64,000 nt of DNA, from the NCBI GenBank assembly GCA_963682025.1, contig OY821520.1, forward strand, positions 136,966,738 to 137,030,737, read 5' to 3'. Below are positions 1-10,690 of the stretch, piece by piece; the first letter of the stretch is position 1, and each line of letters opens with the position of its first letter. Under the pieces are notes generated by a model that did no database searches, was not told where the DNA came from, and worked only from the letters and a program-made list of their open reading frames with translations. The translations under genes were made by a program, and so were the position numbers. The stretch comes from Cordilura impudica. Taxonomy: Eukaryota; Arthropoda; Insecta; Diptera; Scathophagidae.

Positions 1-1277
1 AGAAATATTAATATTATTAAAATTATAACTATAGAATTGTTCTTTTACTTTTTTCATCCAGTAAGATTCAAAATATTTTATGAATGGTTGAAAAAAACTT
101 TCCGAGGTACTTCCTTTAACATATTTTTCGTCCATTGCATCTGCTTTCAAAGATTGATATGCTTTTGCTATATCGTTTGGTTTCAACAATGGCAAATACA
201 GAAATTTGTTAAAGAAAACTTTAGCCTGATTATTCCTATTTAATGCATTTATGAATCCAGGAATTTTCAAAGCTTTTCGCCGTAATGCATTTGTATAATG
301 GAACCAACAACCAACCATTTTTACTGTTGGATATAACTTTTTAATGGCATTACGCAAAGCACTTTCAAAATCAGTTATAATTTTATTTGGTTCGAAATTT
401 AATATATTAGATTTTAAATACTGGAGCAAATGTGTATATGATTCCTCTGATTTCTTGGACATCAACACGTATATGAATGGAAACGCCTGAAAACAAGAAG
501 AAAATTATTTATTTTATATTTTTTTTATTCCATATTGATGAATCTAACAATACTATTATAACTTACATGTGTGTTATGGACGAAATGAATAATAAGCAAT
601 TGCTTGAATTCCTTCGACATTGGAACCACATTAAAAGTTCCATCTAATATATAATTTCGCGGCTCAGACATGCTCATTGATTTTATAGCTTTCGTAATTG
701 TTGGCGAAACGAACAGGCTATACGCAAAATTGTCAGCTATTATTGTATCAGCATAAAATTTTTCATCGCCTTCATATCTCGACATAGCAAATTGTTGTAT
801 GACTTCTTCATTTTTAAATGTGTCAATTATATTACTGAAAGTCATTGGAGATTTAGGAAATTGTTCTTGCTTTAAGTTGTAGAGTTGTCTACGCATTCTT
901 CCAAATTCAATTGTTTTTGAATCTTCTTAAAATTTTTTACACTCGTGATCGAAAATGTCACGTACACTGGATCTCTTAATTGTAGCTTTTTTAACACTGT
1001 TTTTAATTTGATTGATCACTTTCAATTTACCAAAAAGTTCACTTTGAGCTCCGTGATTGTGAACTTGGAATTTTCCACTTTTACGACAGTAAATAGTGTT
1101 GTTAAAGTCCACCGAAACACCGACATTGCAGTTTTTTTCATAACAATAATAATATTTAATATTATTTTTACTATATTTATACTTAAATATTTGTTCCTCA
1201 TCTTTAATATATAGCAATTGGCTGGATGCTCTAAATCCAGGTATCAAAACGTATTCAAAAATTTGTTCCTGTTCCAT
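1..1277 (-). pseudogene. FLYWCH/MULE-type transposase, 3' part beyond window edge, one internal stop
   Basis: The minus strand reads from ATG at 1277 to the window edge at base 1. Residues ~25-75 form a FLYWCH-like zinc finger (YYYCYEKNC ... VHNH). After about 116 codons a single in-frame TAA (927-929) interrupts; the same frame then continues through MRRQLYNLKQEQFP into a MULE transposase domain with the DGTF block (first catalytic Asp), and, after a short intron, TDFESALRNAI (second Asp region) and MVGCWFHYTNALRRKAL (the C/H block typical of MULEs). Upstream of the ATG is an A-rich stretch. Mutator-like transposases of the Phantom/FLYWCH type are common in insects and also appear as domesticated genes. 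Because only one stop breaks an otherwise clean frame, this is either a recently dead copy, an assembly error, or a polymorphic allele. No terminal inverted repeat was found in the visible part. Confidence 0.8.
487..566 (-). other. 80-nt intron in the MULE transposase
   Basis: On the minus strand the coding frame reaches ...HNTH, then ACAT|GTAAGT opens and TTTTCAG|GCGTTT closes an 80-nt AT-rich stretch containing a stop. Removing it keeps phase 0 and restores the MULE domain (HAFPFIYVLMSKK follows directly). Both splice sites match the fly consensus and the length is typical of short fly introns. Confidence 0.85.
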
Positions 1278-1811
1278 TTTATTATTTGTTTTAACTTTTT
1301 ATTTTTTCTTGTAACACGCGGATAATTTAATAGTATGTAGAAACTAAAAAAAATGTACTAAAACAAACTAACGGTTCTTCATTCATAACCAGTGTCGCAA
1401 CTCTCTGTTTTAATAAACAAAGCGCATTACTAGAAAAAACTTCTTACTTGCAAAAAAAGAAAATAAGGTTTATTACACGTGTTATAAAAAGGAATGTTCT
1501 TCGAGAATGGAGTTCATATTATCCGATAAAATATGTGTTTAACCAAAAAAATTTAAAGAACATATTCATAGCAATCAAGAGTTAATATATAATGAATTAA
1601 AAGCTGTTGATAAAATAAAAAAAGGTTGCATCGATAACGCTGGTGTTATCGGTCACACGAATGCGCTAAGTTGCATTTGCGCTGCATACAAACGAGTATG
1701 CGAGAGGTATGTTTTAATTAGTTTTAAAAAGGAAAAGGGTTATAACTTATCAACTAACTGTCTTTATTTTCTTGTGAAATAATTTAACTAAATATCGATT
1801 AATATATTTAA
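1278..1811. other. Unassigned AT-rich sequence upstream of the MULE gene
   Basis: I find no coding sequence here. It would hold the 5' untranslated region and any terminal repeat of the minus-strand MULE. A short stem (CGATAAC, 1632-1638, with GTTATCG, 1645-1651) is present, but nothing identifies a promoter or element end. Confidence 0.4.
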
Positions 1812-1900
1812 AGCGCTGGGGCCTGCCGCGTGCCGCCGGACCACCGCGCCGCCGGGCCTGCGTCGCGGTGGTCCGGCGGCACGCGGCAGGTGGCTTCGCT
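1812..1900. repeat. GC-rich perfect hairpin
   Basis: Two 27-nt arms are exact reverse complements (1822-1848 and 1864-1890; the left arm begins CCTGCCGCGTGCCGCC), separated by a 15-nt loop. AGCG/CGCT extend the pairing outward after a short mismatch (1812-1900), and flanking ATTTA is weakly symmetric. Arm GC is 23 of 27 in a very AT-rich locale. No coding frame or known RNA family is recognised. Confidence 0.85.
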
Positions 1901-2017
1901 AAATGTAAGTTTCCTGAGCGCGTCACAAAAAAAAAAAAAATCAACAGGAAAATATTTTAAACGAGAAATAATCTTAAAAAACCTCAGTTTGTAGCAGAAA
2001 AATTTAATAAAACTAAT

Positions 2018-2160
2018 ATGGCGTTATTTCCACTTTGCCCACTAAATGAATATGGCTTTGTTTCACTCCCCCTGTGGGAATAAAGCCATATGGCATTATT
2101 TCCCAATAAGATGGGCAATAAGGCCATATGGCCTTATTGCCTATGGCTTTATTTCACTGT
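2018..2160. repeat. ATATGGC-containing palindromic repeat cluster
   Basis: Four to five degenerate units of the form ATATGGC(n)TTATTTC follow each other, each near-palindromic around CATATG. One, at 2114-2141, is a perfect 28-bp palindrome centred on CATATG and flanked by GGCAATAA/TTATTGCC. This could be a decayed MITE or a small satellite. Confidence 0.6.
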
Positions 2161-2291
2161 TCCTATTTATGTATCAGTTTGTCATTCCATTTGTAACGCA
2201 TCGCAAATATAAAATATATATATTCGTAATACTTAAAACAACTCGAGTCGATACCTGTTTGTCCGTCTACGACATTTATCTTCGTAAACTA

Positions 2292-3475
2292 AACGGTCCG
2301 CCATCTAACGTTTTTTTTTTCAACTAGTACTTATTTCGTGAATGGTAACACTTAGCTCATGTCTGATTTGACAGATAATTAGTTTTATCCTTCCGCTGAA
2401 CGAATATGGTTGTGTATACGCTTGAACAACGCTGGGAAATATTGCGACATTACTTTGAAAATCATGGTAATGTTGCAGAATGTGTGCGAAAATTGAGTAC
2501 GGATTTTGGAAGAAGAGAAGCACCGTCAGCTCCGTATGTTCGTTATCTTGTGAAAAAAGTGAAAGAAACTGGCATCCTCATCGATAAACCAAAGCGTGAA
2601 AAGCCAAAAACAGTGCTTACACCCGAGAATATTGCTGCTGTGGCAGAAAGTGTGCGTGAAGCGCCATCAACATCAATTCACCGCCGTTCTCAAGAATTGA
2701 ACATTTCGGAGGCATCATTGAGACGAATTTTGCATAAAGGCCTTGGTATGATGCCACACAAAGTCCAATTGGTTCAGGAGTTGAAGCCAACTGACCATCC
2801 AATGCGTTTTCGCTTCGACTTACAGAAGATGCCGATTTTGCCAAAAAAATCATCTTTTGAGATGAAGCTCATTTTGATCTTGGCGGGTATGTAAACAAGC
2901 AAAATTGTCGCATTTGGGGCACAGAAAACCCGCACGCAAACAATGAAAAGCCGATACACCCAAAACGAGCCACTGTTTGGTGCGGATTTTGGTCCAGAGG
3001 CATAATTGGGCCAATGGCAACATTTGGTTTCAACAGGACGGCGCTACGTGCCACACAGCCGAAGCTATACTCGATGTTTTGCGCCCTGTTTTTGCGGATC
3101 ACATTATCAGCCGCAGAGCTGATGTCGTTTCGCCACCTCGGAGCTGCGATTTGACACCGTTGGACTATTATTTGTGGGGTGCCCTCAAAGATAAGTGTTA
3201 CGCCAACAAGCCAGAGACAATTGACGCTTTAAAGGACAATATTCGTGAAGCCATTGGTGAAATACAGCTGCACACAATCGATAATGTGCTTAAAAATTGG
3301 ACCGATCGTGTAGGCTACTGCATGGCCAGCCGAGGCAGCCATTTGAATGAAATTATTTTCCATTATTAACCGGAAGGATTGTACTTTCAAATAAAAAAAG
3401 AAATTTAAGGTAATATTCAGTAGTTCTTTTTTATAGCATTTTCAAAAAAAAAAAAAAAGTATTTGGCGGACCCTT
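2292..3475 (+). mobile_element. mariner element, rosa-like (DD41D), 1.18 kb, dead
   Basis: TA dinucleotides at 2290-2291 and 3476-3477 flank matching ends: the left begins AACGGTCCGCCA, and the right, read in reverse complement, AAGGGTCCGCCA. This is the target preference and layout of Tc1/mariner elements. The enclosed gene reads left to right and is described separately. An intact relative would be somewhat longer, so an internal deletion is expected and seen. Confidence 0.85.
2406..3369 (+). pseudogene. mariner transposase (DD41D type), frameshifted and internally deleted
   Basis: The N-terminal part (ATG at 2406) has the paired helix-turn-helix DNA-binding region (YTLEQRWEILRHYFENHGN ... 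SLRRILHK). The frame breaks near 2820, where the text following HPMRFRF has lost bases. Pieces of the catalytic domain continue in other frames (CRIWGTENPHA, WCGFWSRGIIGP), and after a deletion the second frame from 2977 gives NIWFQQDGATCHTAE and CDLTPLDYYLWG. From the Asp of QQDG to the Asp of PLDYY there are 41 residues, the signature of the rosa-like DD41D group. The C-terminus ASRGSHLNEIIFHY is complete. The first catalytic Asp region (normally ..SDEAHF) is damaged (SFEMKLILI), so this copy cannot make an active enzyme. Confidence 0.85.
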
Positions 3476-3477
3476 TA

Positions 3478-3919
3478 TAATGGTGTTTGTGATTATTTCG
3501 AGCAGGTTGGTATTGAATTTGGAGCTTCTAGTCCCAAAAGCCGAGGAATGATGAACGAAAATGTAAAGATACCCCGATAAAATTTCCAAGTAAACTTAGT
3601 GTTGTTTTATTTTAAAGCCAAAAATTACAAAAGTTTCAAGTTCGTAACTTGGATTATTTACTTTTGACTCATGGATATTTGATAAAAAAAAATTTTTTTG
3701 AGATCAATATTTTTTAAACAAAACTTCGTTGTTTTCAATCACAGTATGAAAGTGTTTTATGATCTCATGAAATATATTTACTATTTAGTTCTACTTTACC
3801 TCGATATGACTATTAGAAATCCGAAATGGTTGTGTGCTGTGGCTTGCTTATAAAAAGTTTTAAAGATAATAAAACTCTAACTGGCCCAGAATGTAATATG
3901 TATGGCTATTGTATTAATA
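3478..3919. other. Unassigned AT-rich sequence
   Basis: No frame, splice pattern or repeat match within the window was recognised between the mariner right end and the HINE at 3920. Confidence 0.3.
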
Positions 3920-4634
3920 ACAAGTAAGAAATTATAGTCGGTCTAGACCGACTATATGATACCCTATACCATGGTTTAGAGACCCTTTCTCTTTGGTCCA
4001 ACTAATTCGATGTAGAAAATAAGCCTAAACCAAATTTGAGTGGCATTGTTATTAATTTTTTTTTGCTGCAGATATGAAAAAGTTCATATCGAATGTTATT
4101 TTTATATTGGGACTAGGTCGAAATATGGACCGATCCTGACCATATTTGGTAAAGTCACTTATATTTTCAAAAAATAAATACGAACCAAATTTGAGAAAAA
4201 TCTGTGCAATATTTTAGTTTTTTGATAGATTTAAGTGAAGATTGGGAAGCAGCTCTATATGGAGCATATGACTAAGAATTGTCCTATAGGCATTATTTTT
4301 GGACTACTGATTAATGGATATAATAAACATATACAAACCCAATTTGACTGAGATCTATATGATAATTTGGATATTATGGCAATATATGTTGATTTCATTT
4401 GTATGGGGACTAGGTCTGAACATGGACCGAATTTTACCAATTTCAATAGCGTTCATCCTATGGCCGATAAAAACTTATATACCAAATTTCATCAAAATAT
4501 ATTCATATTTGCGACCTGTAGTTTGATTACAGGTTTTACATGGACACACAGACGGACGGACGGGCGGACGGACATCACTAAATCGACTCAGAAAGTGATT
4601 CTGAGTCGATCGGTATAATAAAAGATGGGTCTAG
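3920..4634 (-). mobile_element. HINE/DINE-1-like Helentron-derived element (copy a)
   Basis: Read on the minus strand it ends with the palindrome AGTCGGTCTAGACCGACT followed by TATAATTTCTTACTTGT, and contains the GTCCGTCC/GTCTGTGTG microsatellite and the hairpin GACTCAGAATCAC..TGAGTC. The same sequence occurs repeatedly in this window. Insertion between two T residues, the 3' hairpin and the GTCY-type microsatellite match Helentron-associated non-autonomous elements of flies. Small open frames within it are not genes. The 5' end (ATACCCTATACC) is missing here. Confidence 0.7.
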
Positions 4635-4649
4635 GTGAAATATTTTGTA

Positions 4650-4975
4650 TGGATACTGGGTCGCAAAATGGACCAAAATTGAGCATATTTAGTAAAGCGC
4701 CCTTATTTTTAGCAAAAACTTATATAAACCACATTTGAGAATAATTTAAACAACATTTTGGTCCTTTAATCGATTTAAGTGAATATCGGGAAACAGATTT
4801 ATATGGGGTGTATGACTAAGAATGGTCCTACAGTACCTAGTTTTAGACTACTGATTAATGGGTGTAATACACAGACGGACAGACGGACATCGCTAAATCG
4901 ACTCAGAAACTGATTCTGAGTCGATCGGTATAATAAAAGATGGGTCTTGATAAAATATTTTTGGTAGTTCAGCAA
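4650..4975 (-). mobile_element. HINE fragment (copy a2), internally deleted
   Basis: Directly after copy a, a second diverged copy resumes at the CTGGGTCGCAAAATGGACC block and runs to the microsatellite (ACAGACGGACAGACGGACATCG) and the GGTATAATAAAAGATGGG block, lacking the central third and both ends. It suggests a tandem or nested HINE insertion. Confidence 0.6.
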
Positions 4976-5323
4976 ATCCTGAGAAAAGGTGAACACCAAG
5001 CAAAAAAAAAAAAATGTCATTTAATATGCACATGTCATACATCAAATTAAAGCACAAGATCTCTACTTCAATAATCTAACAAAATAAGTTAATTATTTTA
5101 AGAACTGGTACTACTATAGCCATATCTGTGATGTTCTCAACATTTTTAAATTATCATATTAGTTGCAATCTGCTAACACGTTTTTCTCCAAGCGATGCAG
5201 TCCAAAATGGCTGACTTGATGTTCTAAGTTGGTAGAGATATCAGTTGTGTGTTTTTATCAAAGGAATTGCAAAGCCTCAAGTTTAAAAGTAAATAATATT
5301 CTTTTTAGAAAAACTAATCAGCA

Positions 5324-6804
5324 TGTCACAACCGTAACAAAAAGTATCCTTTCAGTTAGAATAAAACGGATTCTGTACTCGTTATTGTTGTGTAACATGT
5401 GTAATATGTCAAAAGTAATACCGATCATGTATGCAAACATAATATAAACAAAAATGCTATTTTGCCCAGTTATAACTATATTTAATTAGTGTTACGGTTG
5501 TGACACACATGGTGTTACCGTTGTGACACAAAATTTTTCGGTTGTGACATGCCATTTTTGTTGCTGTCATTTACACACTATAAATATGGGGTAAAATTTA
5601 GTTTCCACACACGTGTAAAAACAACAATCATACTCAATGCAAATCAATCACACGATGTATAAATAACACTCATACACAATGTAGAACACACATTTATTAT
5701 TGAATTGTCTGAATTTCTTAATTTCACAATATATAAGGGTTAAGAAGATTGGTAAGTGTTAAAGGGTGATGAGAGCAGAATAGTAGACGGACGAAGTGAA
5801 ATTAAAACAGACGGACACTGAGAGATATAGCATCACAAAATTAACGTTTTTTATACTCAAGCGAGTACAGTGGAATCGAATGGGTTAAGAAATATGTATT
5901 CATTCAATATAAATATAAGTCAGTAGATAATAAGTGGGCAGACTTAGATAAACCATTATATTATCTTGGGTACTACAATGACGTGAGAGATGGCAAAATT
6001 TGCATTCAGTACTTAGGAAAAAAAAAGAGGGAAAGTTGGCGCATTATGTTTAACCTAGTAATGATGATTTTGACACTGATGTTGGAATAGAACAGATTAA
6101 AGATTATTTGCCTATTCCTAAAGAAGTTCGGGGGAAATTGTATTTCAAAGATAAGAAGTTTTTAATTTTAGTGTATTCATAAATTGTAATATCAGTATTG
6201 TTATAGCCATATAGTTACAACTAACTCTAAGGGACCGCTAAAACCGCTTTCACCGCTTTCATAATAACGAGATTTTCGTTGTCATGGAAATTGTTTGTAA
6301 TAAAACTAAAGACAATTCATTTGCTTTTTTTTCTTCCCTGAAAGTTTCTCGCTTGTGGGTTACATAAACTCTATGATAAATGTTGAATTTCTATTTATTT
6401 CTGTACTATGTCACAATCGTAACGCACCTGTCACAACCGTAACAACTTTCTAATATCTTTTTTCCAAGGGACAAAGAGAGAAAAATTTTTGAATACAACT
6501 CTAAATAGTTAAATATATATCTGTTTTGACAACTACATTTTTTTCATTTCTGTATTTTACTCAAGGGGGCACAAAACGTGAAATGATCATCAAGGGAAAA
6601 AATATGTGTCACCAATTGTGTCACAACCGTAACAACAGCAAATTGATTTTTTGCATTAAGTACAATAGCAAATTGAATAAGTGAAGGTTCCATAATTGTA
6701 CCTTTAGGTGAGTGCTAAACCCCAAAAATTGTTCATAATGTTTTCATAAGACAGGATAGCTGCAATCATCCGGTAAAAGTGTACTTTGTGTCACAACCGT
6801 AACC
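5324..6804. mobile_element. Remnant of an unidentified DNA transposon with repeated CACAACCGTAAC motif
   Basis: The 15-16-bp motif TGTCACAACCGTAACA or its reverse complement occurs at about 5324 (direct), 5491, 5514 and 5539 (inverted), then 6410, 6429, 6618 and 6788 (direct), with few mismatches, plus a weaker partial copy at 6606 (TGTCACC). The copies sit on both sides of a decayed coding stretch, as transposase-binding subterminal repeats do in several DNA transposon groups. No terminal inverted repeats were identified, so the boundaries are only those of the motif array. Confidence 0.45.
5857..6183 (+). pseudogene. C-terminal fragment of an unrecognised protein
   Basis: One frame gives EYSGIEWVKKYVFIQYKYK... 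and DKPLYYLGYYNDVRDGKICI up to about 6045. After a one-base shift the +1 frame gives NDDFDTDVGIEQIKDYLPIP and ends VYS followed by TAA at 6179-6181. The texture (a charged beta-rich tail with YLGYYNDV and a final LPIPKEVRGKLYF block) resembles the C-terminal tails of some repeat-encoded insect proteins, but I cannot name a family. It lies between the two clusters of the CACAACCGTAAC motif, so it probably belongs to that element. No upstream part survives. Confidence 0.4.
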
Positions 6805-6843
6805 AGGATTTGCTGAGTTAAAAACATCAGCACAAAGTCATTA

Positions 6844-8119
6844 GGCCCTTCATTATATGTAGAAAATAAAAAGCGTTCAAACTCTCGGTCGCACACTCTA
6901 GAAATATGCGAATAGCAAAAAAAGTGAAAAAATACAAAGTTTTGGGCCAATCAAAAAACATTTAGAGATGGCTCAACGCGATTGAAAATTTCAAGTGTGT
7001 TTATATGGAGAAAATATAGTTTAATTTTTCCGACAAATCGTTATATAATTTAGGATTAATATTAAATTATCTTTCCAAAAAGCTATAAAACTTCAAAATC
7101 GAATAAAAACTCGCCAAGAAATAGCAAAGTGGTCTGACTTTTGTGCCAAAAAAAAAAAAACTGGGTCATGAAATTTGATGGCATTTTTTTCAACTTTACG
7201 AAATTAATTAAAGCCAACGTTTTATTTTAGTCTCTATATCTGTAAGCACTCAGCTATGAAGTATTGTTTTATTACCACCTTGTTAACATATTAAAAAATA
7301 GTGGTTCCATCGAGTTTAATAGAAAAACTCGTTTTCGGTCATTTTTAATTAAAAATATCTTAAAATCCAAAGCTGGCCTTGGCAAATAATGGGCTAACGT
7401 TCTCGATTTATCACAAATTTTAGAAACAGATGTTCTACGTATTTAGTATTTAGAAATAGTACATTTACAGAATATTTTACAAAAATCTAATTTTTCTCGA
7501 AATCCGCAATAATAAAATCCTTGTCAAAAATATTCTGGCAAAGGGATTTATTTAAAAATTCACAAAGTTAATCTGTAACATGTATTTAACAAAACCTTAG
7601 AGTGACAGGTCCATTTTTTTAAAATTTTGTTTAAGAAAATTTTTCAAAACTAGAAAAAGGAGTTTCCAAAATTTTATCAAAAAAATTTTCCATTTTTGGT
7701 CTCAATGCCTAATAGGTTAACAAGGTGGTAATAAAACAATACTTCATATCTGACGACTTACACGTATAGAGACTAAAATAAAATGTTGGCTTTAATTAAT
7801 TTCTTAACCTATTAGGCATTGAGACTGAAAATGAAAAATTTTTTTGATAAAATTTTTCAAAACTTGAAAAAGGAGTATCCAAAATTTTATCAAAAAAATT
7901 TTCCATTTTCGGTCTCAATGCCTAATACGTTAACAAGGTGGTAATAAAACAATACTTCATATCTGAGGACTTACAGGTATAGAGACTAAAACAAAATGTT
8001 GACTTTAATTAATTTCTTAAAGTTGGGCGAAAACTTTGTATTTCTCACTTTTTTGCTATTCGCATATTTCTAGGGGGTGCGACCGAGAGTTTGAACACTT
8101 TTATTATTATGGGCCACCC
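6844..8119. mobile_element. Long-TIR MITE (~1.28 kb), probably Tc1/mariner-type
   Basis: The stretch at ~6868-6950 (GTTCAAACTCTCGGTCGCAC, then AGAAATATGCGAATAGC) is repeated in reverse complement at ~8020-8103 with few changes, giving ends of about 80 bp. The outer edges GGCCC/GGGCCACCC are each next to TA (6842-6843 and 8120-8121). The interior contains no coding frame. It contains a block beginning GTTAACAAGGTGGTAATAAA three times: once inverted at ~7205-7290, and directly at ~7715-7806 and ~7930-8027. The edges are approximate because the outermost bases match only partly. Confidence 0.65.
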
Positions 8120-8347
8120 TATGTATGTTTACAAAATAAAGTATATATATTAACCATAAAATGTATTTTTCGCTATATTTCCATTCCAAAATTCGCACTC
8201 ACGTGTAAATAAAATTTAAATCGAATTTCAAATCGTTTGTCGGACAAAAGTAAAGCTGTGCTCTCCCGAAAGTTTTAGCAGATATCTAGGTACAATACTA
8301 AAATTTTATTTCCTGAAAATGTCATTAAAATTGGTACATTCGTTTTT

Positions 8348-9141
8348 ATACCCTATGCCACTATGTGGTTTGGGTATAATGACTTTGTGCTGCTGTTTGT
8401 AACTACCAAAAATATTTGGCCTAGATCCATCTTTTATTATACCGATCGAATCAGAATCACTATCTGATTCGATTTAACGATGTCCGTCCGTCCGTCCGTC
8501 CGTCCGTCTGTGTGTCCATGTAAAGATTGTAATCAAACTGCAGGTCGCAAATATGAATATATTTTGATGAAATTTGGTACATAAGCTTTTATCGGCCATG
8601 GGATAAACGCTATTGAAATTGGTGAGAATGGGTCAGACCTAGCCCCCATACAAATGACCCCTATGAAATCGACTTAAATTGCCATAAGATCCAAGTTATC
8701 ATAGAAATCTGAGTCAAATTGGGTTTGTATGTGTTTATGACATCCAGTAATCAGTAGTCCAAAAATGATCCCTATGGGACAACTCTTAGTCATAGGCCCC
8801 ATATAGAGCTGTTTCCCGATCTTCACTTAAATCTATCAAAAAACAAAAATATTGCACTGATTCTTCTCCAATTTTGTTTGTATATATTTTTGCAAAATAC
8901 AAGAGACCTTACCAAACATGGTCAGGATCGGTCCATTTTTGGCCTTAGTCCCCATATAGATATAACATCCGATATGAACTTTTTCATATCTGCAGCCAAA
9001 AAAAATTAATAAAAATCCCACTCAAATTTGATTTATGCTTATTTTTTATATCCAGTTAGTTGGGCCTGAGAGATAGGGTCTCTAAACCATGGTATAGGGT
9101 ATTGTATAGTCGGTCTAGACCGACTATAATTTCTTACTTGT
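8348..9141 (+). mobile_element. HINE/DINE-1-like element (copy b), nearly full length
   Basis: It starts ATACCCTATGCCACTATGTGG after a T and ends TTCTTACTTGT before a T. It contains the GTCCGTCCGTCC microsatellite at ~8477-8510 and the AGTCGGTCTAGACCGACT hairpin near the 3' end. At ~790 bp it serves as the best full-length reference in this window. It encodes nothing. Confidence 0.75.
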
Positions 9142-9339
9142 TATATATGTGTTATTAAAATTTGATTTTGCCACGCCCCTCCACCCACAGATCAAAACTA
9201 AAACATCAGACTTCACATTCTCACCCGCCAGGCTATTCTGAAGATTCCCTCAAAATTTCTTCAAGATCGGTTCAGTTATTTTGGAGTCCATCCGTAACAT
9301 AGACATACACATATATACATACATCCCTTTTTATATATA
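9142..9339. repeat. Fragment of another interspersed repeat
   Basis: CAAGATCGGTTCAGTTATTT, TGGAGTCCATCCG and the ACATACATCCCTTTTTATATATA tail resemble the end of a widespread class of insect non-autonomous repeats. No coding sequence is seen. It abuts the CTAG end of the Helitron at 9340. Confidence 0.4.
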
Positions 9340-10001
9340 CTAGCAGATTCGAAATTCGAGAGCAAATTCTAGGAAAATTTATTTTTCATTAAATAAAGAC
9401 CCTAAAAGTATGCTAATCAATTGTGGCCAATTCACAAATCAACACAAAAAAACAAAACTCATTTTTATTAAAAACACATTAACAAATTTAATAAGCACCC
9501 CAGGAAAAATTTCGTAATAGCAGCTCATTGATTTTTGCATTACCAATAATGACCTACCACTGCATTACTGAAAAGAAGGCGTTACTAATAATGTGTTATA
9601 CAGCTACTTATATTTCATGCCAGCGCCTTGCATACTGCATTACTTTCAAAGTGATAATAATGGGTTCGTAGACAACTAGCTACCTCCAATGACATCCCCG
9701 TGTGAAAATAATGAGCCTATCAGGCAAACTTCAACCAGTTACTTCTCCCTCTAAAACCCATTATTTAGTAATGTTTGCTTTTCCTGGGACACACATAGCA
9801 TTGTATAATTTTATGTATGTGTTAGTAGCAACTTTAAATGCAATTTACTCAAAATAAAGGAAAAAATTTAAAAATCTGTAAATCTGCAAATCGGCTAAAA
9901 ACAAATACCTTTCAAATAATATACGTTTGGTCTAAATCAGGATAAAAACGTAGAACAAAACATCAGTCACAAGAAATCGCCTAGCCTATTAATATTATAG
10001 A
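9340..10001 (-). mobile_element. Non-autonomous Helitron (copy H1) carrying a nested MITE
   Basis: On the minus strand it begins TCTATAATATTAATAGG after A and ends ...GAATCTGCTAG with a palindromic CTCGAATTTCGAG just upstream, before T. That is the Helitron layout (5' TC, 3' hairpin plus CTRR, insertion between A and T). Three other copies lie in this window (26569, 36481, 40566), all without a helicase. The extra length relative to the ~440-bp copies is the nested insert at 9499-9788. Confidence 0.75.
9499..9788. mobile_element. 290-bp MITE with CCCAGGAAAA inverted ends
   Basis: Alignment to the uninterrupted Helitron copies (e.g. 36481) shows this block is extra. It starts CCCAGGAAAA and ends TTTTCCTGGG. 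The flanking host reads GCAC / ACACAC, so the target duplication may be only AC. The interior repeats CATTACnAATAATG-like words. Its superfamily is not determined. Confidence 0.6.
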
Positions 10002-10016
10002 TAGATAACTGTGGTT

Positions 10017-10690
10017 ATACCACTATGTGGTTTGGGCATAATGACTTTGTGCTGATGTTTGTAACTACGAAAAATATTTGATATAGACCCATATTTTATT
10101 ATACTGATCGACTCAGAATCACTTTCTGAGTCGAGTTAGCGATGTCCGTCAGTCCGTCCTTCCCTCCGTTTGTCCGTCTGTACATCCATGTTAACCTAGT
10201 TATATATTTAGCGTATGAACTTCAACCGAACCAAGGATGAACGCTCTTGAAATTGGTGAAAATCGGTGCGTGTTCAGACCTAGTCCCCACACAAATGACC
10301 CCTATGAGATCGACTTAAATCGCCATAATATTCAAATTATTATATAGATCTCGCTCAAATTGGGTTTGTGTATGTTTATTACATCCAGTTATAAGTAGTC
10401 TAAAAATAAACCCCATATGACAATTATTTGTCAGAGCCCCCATCTAAAGCTCCTTCCCGATTTTCACTTAAATCTCTCAAAAACCAAAAATATTGCACAG
10501 AGTTTTCTCAAATTTGGTTCGTTTATGTTTTTGCAAGATATAAGAGACCTGTCAAATATGGTCGGGATCGGTCCATTTTTCGACATAAGTCCCATATAAA
10601 TATAGCATCTTATATGAAATTTTTCATATTTAAAGGCCAAAACATTAAGTACGATACCACTAAAATTTTGTTTATGCTTATTGTGAGCGC
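10017..10690 (+). mobile_element. HINE element (copy c), 3' end missing
   Basis: The ATACCACTATGTGG start, the microsatellite (GTCCGTCAGTCCGTCC, ~10144) and the GGTCCATTTTTCGAC block are all present, but the copy stops at TTTATGCTTATTGT, before the terminal hairpin, and runs straight into the Harbinger scrap. Confidence 0.65.

Noticed and set aside
1750..1944. 64-codon minus-strand frame rich in Arg/Ala
   Set aside because: It is produced by reading through the GC-rich hairpin.
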